64,000 nt of DNA from CAYMKL01 sp964390805 (lineage in GTDB: Bacteria; Chloroflexota; Anaerolineae; VGOG01): assembly GCA_964390805.1 (NCBI GenBank), contig CAYMKL010000012.1, positions 1-64,000 on the forward strand, given 5' to 3'. Both the position numbers and the translations under genes were made by a program. The stretch's first letter is position 1, and the number at the start of each line of letters is the position of its first letter. Under the pieces are notes generated by a model, which worked only from the letters and a program-made list of their open reading frames with translations, was not told the DNA's origin and did not search any database. Of the stretch, positions 44,601 through 51,337 are shown in pieces.

Positions 44601-44917
44601 ATTATCCGTGTGATGTTCGTCTCCTGGCATATCGTTTGCCATTTGCCTGTGGGATCGGGTGGCATGCTCAGTGTACCCAGCCACATAGTGATCACCCCTG
44701 GATGGCCGGTCTGATAGGCGCGCGCGAAATCGCCTTGGGTCAGGCCCGCTCGGAAGTTGATGGAGCGGCAGGTCCACTTCAGCTCATCCGGAGTGATGAA
44801 AACATCCAGATCAAGGATGCGAGGGAACAGTGCCAGGACAAAGATGGCGAGAACTATTAGCGCCTCCCACCCTTCGACTACGCTCAGGACAGGCTTTGCT
44901 TTGTGCTTTGTCTTCAT
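41624..44917 (-). CDS. GT-C (GT39/PMT_2-like) glycosyltransferase with C-B-A modules
   Basis: 1097 residues. After helix 1 comes FITPDELKWTCRSINF (Asp44-Glu45) and GHPGVITMWLGT, matching the 30756-34019 gene. About twelve hydrophobic segments run to about residue 410; the outer part contains YHPYYFPYYNPLVGG and a VGWGEGLEKAANYLNQK stretch shared with that gene. Three modules lie at about 679-815 (C), 832-950 (B; LTLYWQAL, VWAEGRYVLG) and 966-1097 (A; LTLYWRAQ, WGQKDGIP, PTTQWKEGEVIVDEYDI, VGMYDLETRDRLPAFD). The ATG at 44917 overlaps the preceding stop by ATGA. The N-terminal KPVLSVVEG comes from a TTCGAC-family repeat (44871-44895), and another copy sits at 43205-43245. Confidence 0.88.
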   Translation of the reverse strand: MKTKHKAKPVLSVVEGWEALIVLAIFVLALFPRILDLDVFITPDELKWTCRSINFRAGLTQGDFARAYQTGHPGVITMWLGTLSMPPDPTGKWQTICQETNITRIMQATPPGTLTEMTEYLFAARRGVAILTAASAVIVYLMVRQLLDRRTALITAILIALDPFYLALSRVLHLDAIITALMTISLLSLLLYLKHQRPWPYLALSGAAAALAALNKAPALFLAPFAGLTLVAFGRYSGKSLLEIGQAFLLWALVAGLIGFVLWPALWVDPLGAITGVLGTSVDYAERPHSNLNFFWGQMRPDPGPWFYPVAWAFRTTPLVVLGLILSAILLIKNDQGQRATLVTLLAYGLLFAGFMTIGQKKFDRYILPIFPALNIVAAAGLNRLVETMNRRINRVNFYSIAVVLVLLLSAGLTLPYHPYYFPYYNPLVGGSTQAPHTLLVGWGEGLEKAANYLNQKKDAGELHVALRYTADFAPFFVGRTIHTESYDPATTDYVVIYVNQVQRDLNPEIIDRYYESQEPEYTVSLHGIDYAWVYPNLNYRAPMEYIASYAEADEASPEQCPELVEGRSRRDVILVSTPSLFAKHYDGDLPLYVMGRGWSEGGIVTELQKILGERRRLWYVKYLEEDPNPTLELIDYQLATHLFKVEEHAFPDIVLGRYQTFASPSFETSATQSPLDLNFEGELRLRGYGLVDKVAQWGKDLGIVFEWEALRDLNRYYAAFIHLVDEQGHTWGQGDKWLMNEALIPTAGWQGGEVVLDRYSVSLVKGTPPGRYSLRIGLYDRVSRGRLEIRDSEGVLLGDSYELGTIEVKNSPLMLSPEDLEIGHPLEWNLTGQLKLLGYDLDEEEVAFGEEFTLTLYWQALREMEEDYNLVVQLRGENRVWAEGRYVLGSEYYPTSQWREGEALWNRHELEVDPEAPFVEGTLEIDLLDAEGRSLLGEALALTEMGIQGRRFEAPLIQHPMEVDLAGKMALLGYDLEAEEIKAGDTVHLTLYWRAQGEMDISYTVFTQLLGKDDKLWGQKDGIPMQGRHPTTQWKEGEVIVDEYDIAPKEGIPTGRYRLGVGMYDLETRDRLPAFDKQGTRLPQDWIVLGEVRVED
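43205..43245. repeat. TTCGAC/CTCAGGAC repeat in coding DNA
   Basis: CCCTTCGACTACGCC runs directly into CCTTCGACAAGCTCAGGACA and then GCTCAGGGC. It is read in frame in the outer domain of the 41624-44917 protein. Confidence 0.8.
44871..44895. repeat. TTCGAC/CTCAGGACAGG repeat at a gene start
   Basis: CCCTTCGACTACGCTCAGGA plus CAGG encodes PVLSVVEG at residues 9-16 of the 41624-44917 protein, just before its first helix. Confidence 0.8.
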
Positions 44918-47532
44918 GGGATGACAGTCACCTCTCTCAATGAGATAGCATCTCCTTCGCGAGCTTTTCCGCCCGTCTCCCCTCGTTCATTAGATATCTT
45001 CATCCGTCGGCCGGCCAAGGGCTCATACATGCCGACGAGGATAGGATAGCTCCCGGCTGGCGTGTGGGGTGCGATCAGTAAACTGTATCTATCCACGATC
45101 ACTTCACCCGGTACCCAGGTTGTAGTGGGGCGAGTTCCGCAGGCCGGCACGTGGTCTTCTTGCCCCCACATGCGCTCAGTTTCCAGGTGAACGAAGACCT
45201 TGTAGTCTTCTTCCAGCTTCTCGGACCCTCGCCAATACAGCGTCAGGAGCAAGGCATCACCCCGCTTTATCCTAGCACTATCCAGATCGTAACCTATGAG
45301 CTTAACCTTGTTTTCCAGGTTCACTTCGAGGGGATGCTGAATCAAGCTGGCCAGATCATATGCCGGTATTCCGTCATCCAACTCGGGCGATGCCATTTCG
45401 CTGTCGTAAAGAGACTCGTAGTCTTTCACTCTGTAGGTCGTGACTCCAGGCGGGTTAGCTTGCCCGCGTTCGTAGATGCGCAATTTCGGTTCGTCATCCA
45501 CCAACACTATGCCCGTGAGCCCGTAATCCTTTTCTATCTCGTCGAGAGGGATCCTTTGCTCGTCCTGGACATTCTCAGCGACAAAGTAGCACTGCGGGTT
45601 GTAGGAGCAGCGCAGTTCCCCGCGCGTGTACCAATGTGTGATGAAACTCTCCTCATTGCTGTCATAGTCGCCTTTTAAGACGCCTGCATCATAGAGATAA
45701 CCTATGATCTTCCATCCAGCTCTATAGGGGAATCCGAACCATCCTTGCTGCTGAGGAAGCTCATCACCGTAAAAGGTCCAATAATACCTATTCCTGTGAC
45801 TGGGATATGTTCGCTTGTACTCCGGGTTATGTTGGATGAAGACAAAATAGACATAATAGGCGCAAATTGCATATAGCACTACAGAAGCAAAACTCCAAAT
45901 TCCAACTTCCAACTTCCAACCTCCAACCTCCAATTTCCAACTTCCAACCTTCAGTTTCCAAATCCTATCCAAGGCTATTCCCCCCATAAGGGCCCAGGAG
46001 GGGAAAGATACGTAGAAATGAGTCCTGGGGCTTGCGAACAGAAAAGCGTAGAAGAGAAAGGGCAAGGCGCACCACAGGAGGCTGGCTTTCACTTCAGGCG
46101 AGGGGTGCCGGGAAAACAAGAGGACTATTAAGAACACCACAAAGAAGGCGATAGCGTAATTCAGCTCCCCAATCTGCCACATTGAGGGAGATATGAACAT
46201 CGCTCCGAGGCCTGCGATGAACAGAAGGGGAAGGAGGATGGCCATAGATTTCCTTGGAGAAACCTTATGCAGTTGGATGGCGACCATTATCACGAATAGT
46301 AATATCAGGAAAACAATATAATATGTGGAGTTGTACACCGTGCTCAGGGCAAAAAACTCGTTGAGGTTGTTGTGAAAAATGCTGCCACCAGCCACAGTTC
46401 TGATCTTAAGGTACGTCTGAACCTCTTCGAAATGGGGGTGGCGTAGTAGAGGCACATAGAATGCCGAGAGGAGACAGAGGATGATGAACGAAGACACGAG
46501 CAGAGATGGGAGATCGCCCTTGAAGCAACTGGGGCACAGGTGATGTTTTCTCAGACAGAGGTAGACCACAACTGGTACTGCGAAGACGGCATCGTAGTGA
46601 GCCAGAAGGCCCACTCCAAGGAACAACGCGCCCAACATCGCATACGGATGCCCGTTGGCCTTCTCTCGGTAGAAGCGATAGTAACATAGTATGGAGAGCG
46701 CCATCATCAAGAATACGATGCTTTGGTATTGAACGATGCGGGAGAAGGCGACGAAGTAGCCGTTGATACTCAGGAGTAAAGCGGCGGCAAGACCGACGGA
46801 ATCGTTGAACATCTCTCGGCCGATGAGAAAAACAACGATTATCCCCAAAAGGTTGGCTAGGGCAAAGGGGAGCCTCGCTGCAAATTCGTTGGTCTGACCC
46901 ATGAGGGAGTAGAGCACAGTCGGGATCAATATCTCCGCTGGCCCCTTCTTGTGCAGGAAGAGCACATCATCTCGGCCTTGGATGGCCCCTGCTGCCTTCA
47001 GCATGACTTTAGCTTCATCGTCCTGAAATTCAGAGTAGCCGAGGAAGGTGAGCCTGAAGAAGGAAGCCAGGACAACGATCAAGACGACCTGCCAGATGAC
47101 GCTTTTAGGCAGAGGGCTCCGTTGGTCAATCGCCCTCCCCCTTCGCCTGAGGCATAAGGCAAAGACGAGGATGAGGGCATCGTAGGCTAGGAGCACCAGG
47201 CGAGGTGTGATCGCCCCTGGCAGGTAGTGGATCGCCAAGCCCCCTAAGACCACAAGGGCATAGCCGATCCCAAAGGTGAACACGGCCCTTTCCAGCAGGT
47301 TCAGAGGATCGGTCTTGGAGAAAAGAAGGAAGGTGAGCGTGTAACCTGGCAGAAAGCAAAGCAGCAGTAAGCTAAAGAGAAGCTGCAATGGAGTGAGCCC
47401 TGCGAAGAGTATGACCACATTCGCCAAAGCCGTTCCCACAAGGATATAGATACATCTTTTCAACTTCCAATCTCCAATCTCCAATCTCCAATCTCCAACC
47501 TCAAGACTTATCGAGGACCTCGCGCACGGCAT
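44914..47532 (-). CDS. GT-C-like membrane protein with one A module
   Basis: 872 residues. It differs from the other nine in having about four extra hydrophobic segments first (residues 28-160, including LLFSLLLLCFLPGYTLTFLL). The GT-C first loop follows, LGYSEFQDDEAKVMLKAAGAI (Asp-Asp-Glu near 171) with LHKKGPAEILIPTV. About nine more hydrophobic segments come next, then a soluble part with NPQCYFVAENVQDEQRI and a single A-type module (about 740-872; LIGYDLDSARIKRGDAL, LTLYWRGSEKLEEDYKVFVHL, PTTTWVPGEVIVDRYSL). The ATG at 47532 overlaps the previous gene by 32 nt; the first residues (LEVGDWRLEIGDWKLKR) are heptad-encoded, so the true start is uncertain. It has a 4-nt ATGA overlap with the next gene. 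An internal tract at 45893-45960 encodes a period-7 loop. Confidence 0.85.
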   Translation of the reverse strand: MPCARSSISLEVGDWRLEIGDWKLKRCIYILVGTALANVVILFAGLTPLQLLFSLLLLCFLPGYTLTFLLFSKTDPLNLLERAVFTFGIGYALVVLGGLAIHYLPGAITPRLVLLAYDALILVFALCLRRRGRAIDQRSPLPKSVIWQVVLIVVLASFFRLTFLGYSEFQDDEAKVMLKAAGAIQGRDDVLFLHKKGPAEILIPTVLYSLMGQTNEFAARLPFALANLLGIIVVFLIGREMFNDSVGLAAALLLSINGYFVAFSRIVQYQSIVFLMMALSILCYYRFYREKANGHPYAMLGALFLGVGLLAHYDAVFAVPVVVYLCLRKHHLCPSCFKGDLPSLLVSSFIILCLLSAFYVPLLRHPHFEEVQTYLKIRTVAGGSIFHNNLNEFFALSTVYNSTYYIVFLILLFVIMVAIQLHKVSPRKSMAILLPLLFIAGLGAMFISPSMWQIGELNYAIAFFVVFLIVLLFSRHPSPEVKASLLWCALPFLFYAFLFASPRTHFYVSFPSWALMGGIALDRIWKLKVGSWKLEVGGWKLEVGIWSFASVVLYAICAYYVYFVFIQHNPEYKRTYPSHRNRYYWTFYGDELPQQQGWFGFPYRAGWKIIGYLYDAGVLKGDYDSNEESFITHWYTRGELRCSYNPQCYFVAENVQDEQRIPLDEIEKDYGLTGIVLVDDEPKLRIYERGQANPPGVTTYRVKDYESLYDSEMASPELDDGIPAYDLASLIQHPLEVNLENKVKLIGYDLDSARIKRGDALLLTLYWRGSEKLEEDYKVFVHLETERMWGQEDHVPACGTRPTTTWVPGEVIVDRYSLLIAPHTPAGSYPILVGMYEPLAGRRMKISNERGETGGKAREGDAISLREVTVIP
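45893..45960. repeat. Long heptad tract (CTTCCAA/CCTCCAA) in coding DNA
   Basis: About nine 7-mers, one of the longest internal tracts in the window. On the minus strand they read KVGSWKLEVGGWKLEVG, a Trp-bearing period-7 loop between two helices of the 44914-47532 protein. Confidence 0.9.
47461..47503. repeat. Heptad tract (TCTCCAA type) at overlapping gene ends
   Basis: Six nearly perfect TCTCCAA units encode residues 10-26 of the 44914-47532 protein and touch the stop codon of the 47501-48445 gene. Confidence 0.9.
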
Positions 47533-48445
47533 AGATCGGCTTGTTCTGGGACTCGTAGTAGGTGCGCACCACCAGTTCCCCCAAGAGCCCCATGCTGATA
47601 AACTGCACGCCCATCACCATCAGCAATATCGCCAGGAGAAGCAGAGGTCGGTCGCCAATGTCCTGGCCGAGGGCAAACTTGACGAAGGACAGATACCCTC
47701 CCAGAACAGTGCCTGCGGCGAAGCTTATCAGCCCGAGTCCACCGAAGATGTGAATCGGCCTGGTGGAATAGCTCAGCAGGAAGCGCACGGTCAGGAGATC
47801 CAGGAGCACCCTGGCGGTGCGGGAGAGACCGTATTTGGACTTGCCGAAGCGCCGGGCGTAGTGACGCACGGGTACTTCGGCTACGGAGACCCCCATCCAG
47901 TTGGCGATGGCGGGGATGAAACGGTGCAATTCACCATAGAGCTGGACATTCTTCACCACCTCGCGGCGATAGGCTTTCAGGGAGCAGCCGTAGTCGTGCA
48001 ACTGCACCCCGGTGACCTGGGAGATGAGCCAGTTGGCCATCATCGAAGGGAGGCGGCGGGTCACGAAGGGGTCCTGGCGGTGCAGCCGCCAGCCGCTGAC
48101 CACGTCGTATCCCTCCTCGATCTTCTCCAGGAGCAGGGGGATGTCGGCGGGGTCGTTCTGGAGGTCGGCGTCCATGGTGATCACCACCTCGCCCCGGGAG
48201 CGGTCGAAACCAGCGGCGAAGGCTGCCGTTTGCCCGAAGTTGCGGCGGAAGCGGATCACCTTGAGTCGCCCGTTGCCCTCGTGCAGTCTCTTGAGGATAT
48301 CGAAACTCCCGTCGGTGCTCCCATCGTCTACGATGATGATCTCATACTCTTGACCTATCGCCTCCAGAGTTTCCTTCAACTGCTCATAGAGCAGCTCTAC
48401 GTTCTCTTCCTCGTTGTAGAGAGGGATGACAATGGATAGGTTCAT
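47501..48445 (-). CDS. Polyprenyl-phosphate glycosyltransferase (DPM1/GtrB/ArnC-like GT2)
   Basis: 314 residues. The GT2 catalytic domain occupies 1-220: SIVIPLYNEEENV at the N-terminus, DDGSTDGS (about 41-48), the metal-binding MDADLQNDP (about 92-100) and a YGCSLKAYRREVV segment. Two C-terminal transmembrane helices follow (about 233-258 and 268-295). This is the layout of enzymes that move a sugar from an NDP-sugar to polyprenyl phosphate at the cytoplasmic face. It lies directly before ten GT-C genes whose families use such lipid-linked sugars, so it is the natural donor-supplying enzyme of the locus. The sugar (mannose, glucose or other) cannot be told from sequence. Its 3' end overlaps the next gene by 32 nt. 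Confidence 0.92.
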   Translation of the reverse strand: MNLSIVIPLYNEEENVELLYEQLKETLEAIGQEYEIIIVDDGSTDGSFDILKRLHEGNGRLKVIRFRRNFGQTAAFAAGFDRSRGEVVITMDADLQNDPADIPLLLEKIEEGYDVVSGWRLHRQDPFVTRRLPSMMANWLISQVTGVQLHDYGCSLKAYRREVVKNVQLYGELHRFIPAIANWMGVSVAEVPVRHYARRFGKSKYGLSRTARVLLDLLTVRFLLSYSTRPIHIFGGLGLISFAAGTVLGGYLSFVKFALGQDIGDRPLLLLAILLMVMGVQFISMGLLGELVVRTYYESQNKPIYAVREVLDKS

Positions 48446-48468
48446 CTTTTTTCACCTCTGGTGCACTT

Positions 48469-49410
48469 TCACATTCTATCCTCCACATACCCCCGCACCC
48501 CCTCGAAAGCATACAGCACCCCGCCGATCAAACCGGTGGCCACGTTCAGGGCATAGAACAGGAGGGACATGGCTAGGGCCAGGGGTGCGGAGACACCGGC
48601 CTGGGCGAACAGGTAGATGTATGCCCCCTCTCGCACGCCCAATCCGCTCAGCGAGATGGGCAGAGTCAGCAGGAAGGAGATGAGCGGGATGAATAGCAAG
48701 AAATATGAGAGGGAAATCTCCACTTCCAGCGAGAGGGCTATAAGGTAGTTGACGGCGATGAGCAAGACGTTGAAAACGAACGAGACAGCGAGCGCGCCGC
48801 CGATGGCTCTGGGGCCGCAAGCGTATACTGCCTCGTAGAGTTCTCCGAGTTGCTTTATCTTGGCCATGATCTTCAAAAGCCCCCACCTCTCCAGCCAATC
48901 CCGCCGCAATACCAGGCCCAGTCCGACCCAACTCCCCAGGCAGAGGAGCAGAATCGTCGCTGCCACGTTGGGAGTGATCAACCGATAGCTGAATGGGAGC
49001 GCCAGCAGGGCTATCAGGAAGAGTACCAGGAGACCGGTCGCTCGGTCGAGCAGCACCGTGCCGACGGACTCGATAGGCCGCTTGCTCTGCTTAGACAGTT
49101 CGTAAACCCGCACCACGTCCCCTCCGATGCCGGTGGGCAGGATGTTGTTGAAGAAGGTCCCTACAAAGTAAAGATTGGTCAACTTTGATAAGGGGGTGTC
49201 CATCCCCAGTGCACTAAGCAGGATTCGCCATCGGTAGGCTCGAACGACGATGCCCACCAGGTAAAGCACGAAAGCCGCTGCCAGGTGGGGGAGCTTTGCT
49301 TTTCCCAGTGTTTGGAGGGTCTGCTGCCAGCCCACTTGCTTGACTAGAATAGCCAGCAGAACCAGGCTGAGGCCGATCTTGAGCAGATTCAGCAGCTTGT
49401 CTTTTCTCAT
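48469..49410 (-). CDS. Flippase-like / LPG-synthase transmembrane region family protein (UPF0104)
   Basis: 313 residues from the ATG at 49410, chosen because GGGAGAG lies 5 nt upstream; in-frame starts 21 and 39 nt further upstream are possible. About eight hydrophobic segments and the family signatures RAYRWRILLSAL, NLYFVGTFFNNILPTGIGGDVVRVY and SLSGLGVREGAYIYLF identify the lysylphosphatidylglycerol-synthase-TM/AglD-like family, often called flippase-like. Members occur in glycan and N-glycosylation loci; a role in moving or handling lipid-linked sugars is suspected but not proven for this branch. It sits between the polyprenyl-phosphate GT2 and the GT4 gene. The upstream 76-bp gap is a heptad inverted repeat. 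Confidence 0.88.
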   Translation of the reverse strand: MRKDKLLNLLKIGLSLVLLAILVKQVGWQQTLQTLGKAKLPHLAAAFVLYLVGIVVRAYRWRILLSALGMDTPLSKLTNLYFVGTFFNNILPTGIGGDVVRVYELSKQSKRPIESVGTVLLDRATGLLVLFLIALLALPFSYRLITPNVAATILLLCLGSWVGLGLVLRRDWLERWGLLKIMAKIKQLGELYEAVYACGPRAIGGALAVSFVFNVLLIAVNYLIALSLEVEISLSYFLLFIPLISFLLTLPISLSGLGVREGAYIYLFAQAGVSAPLALAMSLLFYALNVATGLIGGVLYAFEGVRGYVEDRM

Positions 49411-49438
49411 CCATCTCTCCCAGTAACGCATGCTTGAC

Positions 49439-49486
49439 GGAACACGCAATACGGAATACGAGCGTGTTGCGTATTGCGTATTCCGT
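49439..49486. repeat. Intergenic heptad inverted repeat
   Basis: GCAATAC/GGAATAC heptads face GCGTATT/GCGTATT/CCGTTCA heptads. The arms pair imperfectly and fill most of the gap between the GT4 and flippase-like genes. It may form a hairpin in the mRNA. Confidence 0.75.
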
Positions 49487-50779
49487 TCAGGCGCTAACGC
49501 TTTCCGAGGAATCTCGCCGTAGGATTTCTTCGTAAAGCGATTCTGTCTTTTCGGCGATGTTTCCCCAGGTGAAGTCCTGAGCCAATCTGGCAGCTCCCTC
49601 GCCTAGACGGTGTCGCAGCCAGGCATCCCTGGTCAGCCTGGCTATGGCCTCGGCCAGGGCAGCAGGGGCATCGGGCGGAACGAGGAGGATGTTCTCCCCG
49701 TGCCGCAACTCGGGCACGTCAACCCGTGGGCGGGTGCTGACGATGGGCAGGCCGTGGGCGAGAGCCGCCATGAAGCTTCCTCGTCGGAAGGAGGCACCGT
49801 CCCGGTAGGGGAGCACGCAGATGTCGGAGGCCAGGAGGTTGGCCGAAACCTCTGGCTGGGGAGTATAGCCTGTCCAAATCACCCTATCCGTCAGGCCCAA
49901 CTCTTCGATCAAACCTTCGACTTTCTTTAGATAGGCCACGTTGGTAGGATCGCTGGACCCCACCTTGCCCCCCACTACCATTAGTTGGATATTGGATATT
50001 GGATATTGGATATTGGAGGTTGACTGCACTAACTTATCCAGGGCGCGCACCAGAGTTTCGCCCCCTTTGCTCTCGTTGAGGAAGCCGAAGTAGGAGATCA
50101 AAAGGTCGTCAGGCTTCAGGCCCCAGCGAGCTCGCCAGGCCTGCCGATCATAGCCTGTCGGCGGTTTTGGACTGATGTTGGAGCCGATGGGGATAAGCGA
50201 TAGGGAACGGATAAGCGAATAATTGGACAGTCTGGCGAGATCCTCGGCGTTAGTGACAATGACTGCATCGCTCCAGCGGGCCAGGGCCAGGTTCACCCAC
50301 CAGCGTAGGCGGCCAGCCTTGGGAAAGAGGTACGGTACCTTCAGATCGTGGAAGGTAACCACGGTCAGCGGATGGCCTTCGGCAGAACGGATAAACGGAT
50401 ACGCTGATGTGCCTGTCCGTTGGTCAAGCCGATTTCGGCCCAGACGCCTACGCATACGTGATAAGTGGAGGCGCAGCGGGAAGAGGTTGATGGCCGGATG
50501 TATCCCGTAGGCGGCTGCTTGATATTGGATGTTGACGATGTCTGGGCAGATCTTGCTCAGAAGCCCAATGATGCGTCGCCAAGAACCCCAGCCCCAGTCG
50601 CAGATGCTGCGATGGACGATTACGGGGTTTCGGGTTGCGGGCTGCGTGTTGGGTGAGGCGTTGGTGATCACATGGACTTCGTGACCGAGTGCCCTCAGTG
50701 CCTGTCCCAGTTCGTGGGTGAAATCGCCCACGCCGCCTTGCATTGGGGGGAATTCGCCGGTGATCAATCCAATGCGCAT
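49487..50779 (-). CDS. GT4-family glycosyltransferase
   Basis: 430 residues, GT-B fold. The N-terminal domain begins RIGLITGEFPPMQGGVGDFTHEL; the C-terminal nucleotide-binding domain shows LISYFGFLNESKGGETLVRAL (about 220-240), VIWTGYTPQPEVSANLLASDICVLPYRDGASFRRGSFMAALAHGLPIVST (about 305-355) and an ENILLVPPDAPAALAEAI tail. This is a soluble or membrane-associated retaining transferase that probably uses an NDP-sugar such as the GDP-rhamnose made by Gmd/Rmd upstream; the donor is inferred from context only. Heptad tracts insert SNIQYPISNIQ (49984-50022) before a core strand and NTQPATRNP (50624-50653) near the N-terminus. The following gene is 76 bp away. Confidence 0.9.
   Translation of the reverse strand: MRIGLITGEFPPMQGGVGDFTHELGQALRALGHEVHVITNASPNTQPATRNPVIVHRSICDWGWGSWRRIIGLLSKICPDIVNIQYQAAAYGIHPAINLFPLRLHLSRMRRRLGRNRLDQRTGTSAYPFIRSAEGHPLTVVTFHDLKVPYLFPKAGRLRWWVNLALARWSDAVIVTNAEDLARLSNYSLIRSLSLIPIGSNISPKPPTGYDRQAWRARWGLKPDDLLISYFGFLNESKGGETLVRALDKLVQSTSNIQYPISNIQLMVVGGKVGSSDPTNVAYLKKVEGLIEELGLTDRVIWTGYTPQPEVSANLLASDICVLPYRDGASFRRGSFMAALAHGLPIVSTRPRVDVPELRHGENILLVPPDAPAALAEAIARLTRDAWLRHRLGEGAARLAQDFTWGNIAEKTESLYEEILRRDSSESVSA
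49984..50022. repeat. Heptad tract (TTGGATA) in the GT4 gene
   Basis: Five nearly perfect TTGGATA units encode NIQYPISNIQ in the inter-domain or C-terminal core of the GT4 protein. Confidence 0.9.
50624..50653. repeat. Heptad tract (GGGTTTC/GGGTTGC) in the GT4 gene
   Basis: GGGTTTC, GGGTTGC, GGGCTGC, GTGTTGG units encode PNTQPATRNPV near residue 50. Confidence 0.7.
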
Positions 50780-50815
50780 TTGTTCACTCGCTCAGAAGAC
50801 AGGGATTGGCAGGAT

Positions 50816-51337
50816 TCAACGGATTTGCTCGCGCAACGGCTCCGGCAGCAAGGCCATCAGGTGCGGGTGTGTTTCAACCAGGCGCATAATGTCCGCCAAG
50901 TCCTTCTGGCGCTTGCTGGCACGCCGGTCTGGGTCAGAGAAGGCCCAGATCTTTCCTTGAAGGACGTCCTCTAAAGCCGCGACCGAGACCTCATATCCCA
51001 GTACCATTCGCCGCGAGGCGCGGGCCACAAAGTCCTGATATTTGGGATCGGTTTGCAGTTGAATGCGCAGGTCCGAGGAGAGACTTGATATGTTGATGCT
51101 ATGGGGGAACCTGTGGACTGTAAAATGCTGTTCCAGACTTTCCACCAGTTCATCCACTCGGTCAGAGATGACCACCAGGTCCAGGTCCAGGCTGACGACC
51201 GGCTCGGCGTAGGCGTTAACAGCCAGGCCACCGATGACGCAAAACGGCACATCTTCCTCCTCCAGAAGGTCCAGGAAATCCTGCAAGAAGCTCTCTTGGC
51301 TGTTAGTGATTTTGTTCGTGAATTCTCGCTCGTTCAT
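50816..51337 (-). CDS. Nucleotidyltransferase-fold protein (AbiEii/DUF6036-like)
   Basis: 173 residues from the ATG at 51337, which overlaps the preceding stop by ATGA; the frame continues upstream only as a shadow of the GT2 gene. The N-terminal FLQDFLDLLEEEDVPFCVIGGLAVNAYAEPVVSLDLDLVV carries the GG...D-x-D pattern of small nucleotidyltransferases. The rest has ALEDVLQGKIWAFSDPDRRASKRQKDLADIMRLVETHP, a helix typical of the AbiEii/DUF6036-like group. Such proteins act as toxin modules or as uncharacterised enzymes; no cognate antitoxin is evident next to it. Its place inside a glycan operon does not by itself suggest a sugar role. Confidence 0.78.
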   Translation of the reverse strand: MNEREFTNKITNSQESFLQDFLDLLEEEDVPFCVIGGLAVNAYAEPVVSLDLDLVVISDRVDELVESLEQHFTVHRFPHSINISSLSSDLRIQLQTDPKYQDFVARASRRMVLGYEVSVAALEDVLQGKIWAFSDPDRRASKRQKDLADIMRLVETHPHLMALLPEPLREQIR

